Shown here: one piece after another, positions 14,359 to 15,894 of the stretch
How the letters are laid out: each line of letters opens with the position of its first letter
Numbering within the stretch: position 1 is the stretch's first letter
Notes under the pieces: model-generated
Seen by the model: the letters and a program-made list of their open reading frames with translations, nothing else
What the model was told of the DNA's origin: nothing
Database searches by the model: none
Source: JANNAT01 sp043766915
Lineage (GTDB): Bacteria; Pseudomonadota; Alphaproteobacteria; Rhodobacterales; Rhodobacteraceae
Assembly: GCA_043766915.1 (NCBI GenBank)
Contig: JAYUHO010000100.1
Span: forward strand, 1 to 15,894
Reading direction: 5' to 3'
DNA length: 15,894 nucleotides
Made by a program: the position numbers and the translations under genes

Positions 14359-14429
14359 AAATCAGGCCGCGGCTGTCTGGCTGGTGCGTGACTACGCGCC
14401 TGCCGGGGCAGGCGGGCGCGGCCTGATTT
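14359..14429. repeat. inverted repeat 3, 13-bp arms, with internal hairpins
   Basis: AAATCAGGCCGCG (14359-14371) pairs perfectly with CGCGGCCTGATTT (14417-14429). The 45-nt interior holds GCGT-GACT-ACGC (14386-14397) and CGCCTGCC-GG-GGCAGGCG (14397-14414), giving a branched fold. It could be a structured RNA, a terminator complex or a small palindromic repeat element. Confidence 0.7.
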
Positions 14430-14444
14430 GACGCGTGTCAAATC
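14425..14444. repeat. inverted repeat 4, overlapping the right arm of repeat 3
   Basis: GATTTGAC (14425-14432) pairs perfectly with GTCAAATC (14437-14444) around GCGT. It uses bases 14425-14429, which are also the right end of repeat 3, so the two structures compete. Confidence 0.6.
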
Positions 14445-14494
14445 CGGCAAGAAAGGCAAAAGGGTGGTATGAAAGACCAAGGTCGGGATGGTTT

Positions 14495-15727
14495 CTACCT
14501 CTGTTCCACCTCAGCCCCACCGCGCGACGGCCGCAGTGTTCCAAGCCGCGGGTGCAACTGGCCTGCGATGACAAAGGCCGCGACAAACCCCAGACCAGAG
14601 GCTGCAAAGATGAACCCCAATGGGGCCACCATCAGAACCAGCGCCGCCGCCGCCGGGGTGGCGATGCCCGACACATCGCGAAAGCTAGAATAGACGGCAG
14701 CCATTTCGGCGCGTTGCGAAGGTTTGACCGACATCATGAACGGCAAGCCGCCGACCACATCCAGCATCACCAAACCGAACGACCCCAAAAACAGCAGCAG
14801 CATCGCCACCCATGGCAGCGCTGACAATAGCGTGGCCGCGCTGAACAGCACCGCGCAATAGGCCAGCGCCGCGCGCAACGCGACCCGCACCGATTGTCTG
14901 CGCACCCATGCGGCCATGAACGGTGACAGCAGCAGCGTGGCATTGGTGGATGACAGCATGATACCGCCCAATTTATCACCCAGGCCGCTTTCGATACAGA
15001 AGATCGGCACATAAACCACATAGACCCACCAACCACAGCTGCGGATCACCGCGAAAAACCAGCCTGCGATCAGTCTGGGCTGCGCAAAGAATGGCCCAAG
15101 ATAGGCCAGCGGATTAACTGCAGGCCCCTTGGCGCGGGTGATCTGCTTGCCATTGCCCAGCCGCAAATACCAAAACACTGCCAGTTGAATGGCGGCGAAT
15201 ACGGCAGCGATCAGGAACGGCAGCGGCGGCCACACCCCCCAGAGCCAAACACCCGACAATGGCCCGATGGCCCAGGGGGCGGCGGCATAGACCATCTGCA
15301 GGCTTTGGGTGCGGCCCAGATTGGCGCGCGGCACGTAATCCAGCACATAGGCGTTAAAGCACACAAAGCAGGTGACGGTGGCGATCCCCATGACCAGAAT
15401 ACCCAGCTGCACCGTCAGCTGGGTGCCCATAACGAACAGCACCATCGAAATCAGGTAGAACACGCAGCCCGCGCTATAAACCCAACGGCGAGGCCAGATC
15501 GTGGTCAATCGCGGCACGCACAATCCCCAGAACAAGGTGATGATGCCCGCAATAAGATAGACCCGCGAGAGGTTTTGCGCCGAGCCGAACGCATCATAAA
15601 CCGCCAGCGGAATGGTGGCGATCAACGTGCCGCGCACCGCCGCCTCCAGCCCCGCCAGCAGGGCAAAATGCTGGATTTTGGGGGTAGGAGAAAGCTTTAG
15701 GTCAAGGGGAATGTAACGCAAGGCCAT
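14495..15727 (-). CDS. major facilitator superfamily transporter
   Basis: A 410-residue polytopic inner-membrane protein with about 12 predicted hydrophobic segments, for example around VYLIAGIITLFWGLCV, VYSAGCVFYLISMVLFVM, LGILVMGIATVTCFVCF, VAMLLLFLGSFGLVML and FIFAASGLGFVAAFVIAG. Short basic loops such as ITLFWGLCVPRLTTIWPRRWVY resemble the MFS loop 2-3 region in degenerate form. The conserved motif for a specific subfamily is not visible, so the substrate (sugar, drug or metabolite) is unknown. Start is ATG 15727-15725, with only a weak GAAAAG upstream. The preceding minus-strand gene ends 72 nt upstream, so the two may form an operon. The 3' side opens into the hairpin-rich region. Confidence 0.85.
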   Translation of the reverse strand: MALRYIPLDLKLSPTPKIQHFALLAGLEAAVRGTLIATIPLAVYDAFGSAQNLSRVYLIAGIITLFWGLCVPRLTTIWPRRWVYSAGCVFYLISMVLFVMGTQLTVQLGILVMGIATVTCFVCFNAYVLDYVPRANLGRTQSLQMVYAAAPWAIGPLSGVWLWGVWPPLPFLIAAVFAAIQLAVFWYLRLGNGKQITRAKGPAVNPLAYLGPFFAQPRLIAGWFFAVIRSCGWWVYVVYVPIFCIESGLGDKLGGIMLSSTNATLLLSPFMAAWVRRQSVRVALRAALAYCAVLFSAATLLSALPWVAMLLLFLGSFGLVMLDVVGGLPFMMSVKPSQRAEMAAVYSSFRDVSGIATPAAAALVLMVAPLGFIFAASGLGFVAAFVIAGQLHPRLGTLRPSRGGAEVEQR

Positions 15728-15799
15728 GATGGTGTCTTTTCGCCTTGTTATCGCAGGGGGGTCTGCATCAGTGCCGACATTGCGCGCCCGTCTGCGACT

Positions 15800-15894
15800 T
15801 TATGTCCGGGCCAGCAGGGCCACCAGCCGCCCGCGCGCCTCGGGCAGCGGGCGACCGTTCAGGGTGGGCTCCAGACAGCGGTTGAGAAAATACC
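15800..15894 (-). CDS. C-terminal fragment of an unidentified protein
   Basis: The last 30 codons of a minus-strand frame entering from the right edge and ending with TAA at 15802-15800. The peptide includes FLNRCLEPTLNGRPLPEARG and ends LVALLART. It looks like a real amphipathic C-terminus with helical ends, but the family is not recognisable. A TetR-like regulator of the MFS gene is only one possibility. Other minus-strand frames here are either closed by stops or low in complexity. Confidence 0.45.
   Translation of the reverse strand, partial: YFLNRCLEPTLNGRPLPEARGRLVALLART

Larger units (their letters stand above)
14195..14494. other. gene-free region dense in inverted repeats
   Basis: This 300-nt stretch lies between the convergent 3' ends of the SDR gene and the MFS gene. 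I see no credible coding sequence. From about 14226 to 14444 it is packed with inverted repeats, listed separately. The left part has TGGTT/AACCA (14226-14230/14238-14242) near a T-rich tract on the minus strand (TTTTCTTTT), which may help stop leftward transcription. Confidence 0.6.

Noticed and set aside
14229..14480. 83-residue minus-strand frame in the hairpin region
   Set aside because: It is Pro/Arg-rich, lacks a ribosome site and runs through the inverted repeats. I regard it as chance.

Overview
The window looks like a chromosomal segment from an alphaproteobacterium of the Rhodobacterales (Roseobacter/Rhodobacter/Paracoccus type). This rests on high GC, the chvI-chvG-hprK-rapZ-EIIA(Man)-ptsH cluster divergent from pckA, a short alphaproteobacterial HprK, and a long-form acyl-CoA dehydrogenase that matches methylsuccinyl-CoA dehydrogenase of the ethylmalonyl-CoA pathway. 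No mobile element, CRISPR array, tRNA or rRNA was seen.

Layout, left to right. (1) Positions 1-1968, + strand: the C-terminus of a PduO-type cobalamin adenosyltransferase, then etfB and etfA overlapping by one base. They end at a near-perfect bidirectional terminator (1986-2018). (2) 2021-3897: a minus-strand protein of unknown function, probably DUF6473/SGNH-like, divergent from a 3-hydroxybutyryl-CoA dehydrogenase. (3) 3922-9248, minus strand: a tightly coupled regulatory operon reading chvI, chvG, hprK, rapZ, a mannose-type EIIA and ptsH, followed 30 nt later by a lysophospholipid acyltransferase-like gene. The first four genes are joined by 4-base start/stop overlaps. (4) 9249-9622: a divergent regulatory region with two identical 13-bp direct repeats exactly 20 bp apart. 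(5) 9623-13068, + strand: pckA, then the probable mcd gene, whose upstream region carries two adjacent perfect inverted repeats. (6) 13181-14194: an extended-SDR reductase/epimerase. (7) 14195-14494: a gene-free stretch packed with long inverted repeats. (8) 14495-15727, minus: an MFS transporter, preceded at the right edge by the C-terminus of an unidentified minus-strand protein.

How the genes fit together (inference). ETF is the expected electron acceptor for Mcd. Adenosylcobalamin is needed by ethylmalonyl-CoA and methylmalonyl-CoA mutases. 3-Hydroxybutyryl-CoA dehydrogenase handles C4 acyl-CoA. PckA drives gluconeogenesis from the C4 acids the pathway produces. The window therefore groups functions for growth on acetate and short-chain acids beside an envelope/acid-sensing two-component system and a sugar-permease-free regulatory PTS. 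Most of this is familiar synteny. The least explained parts are non-coding: the paired operators before mcd, the tandem repeats between chvI and pckA, and the hairpin cluster at 14226-14444.
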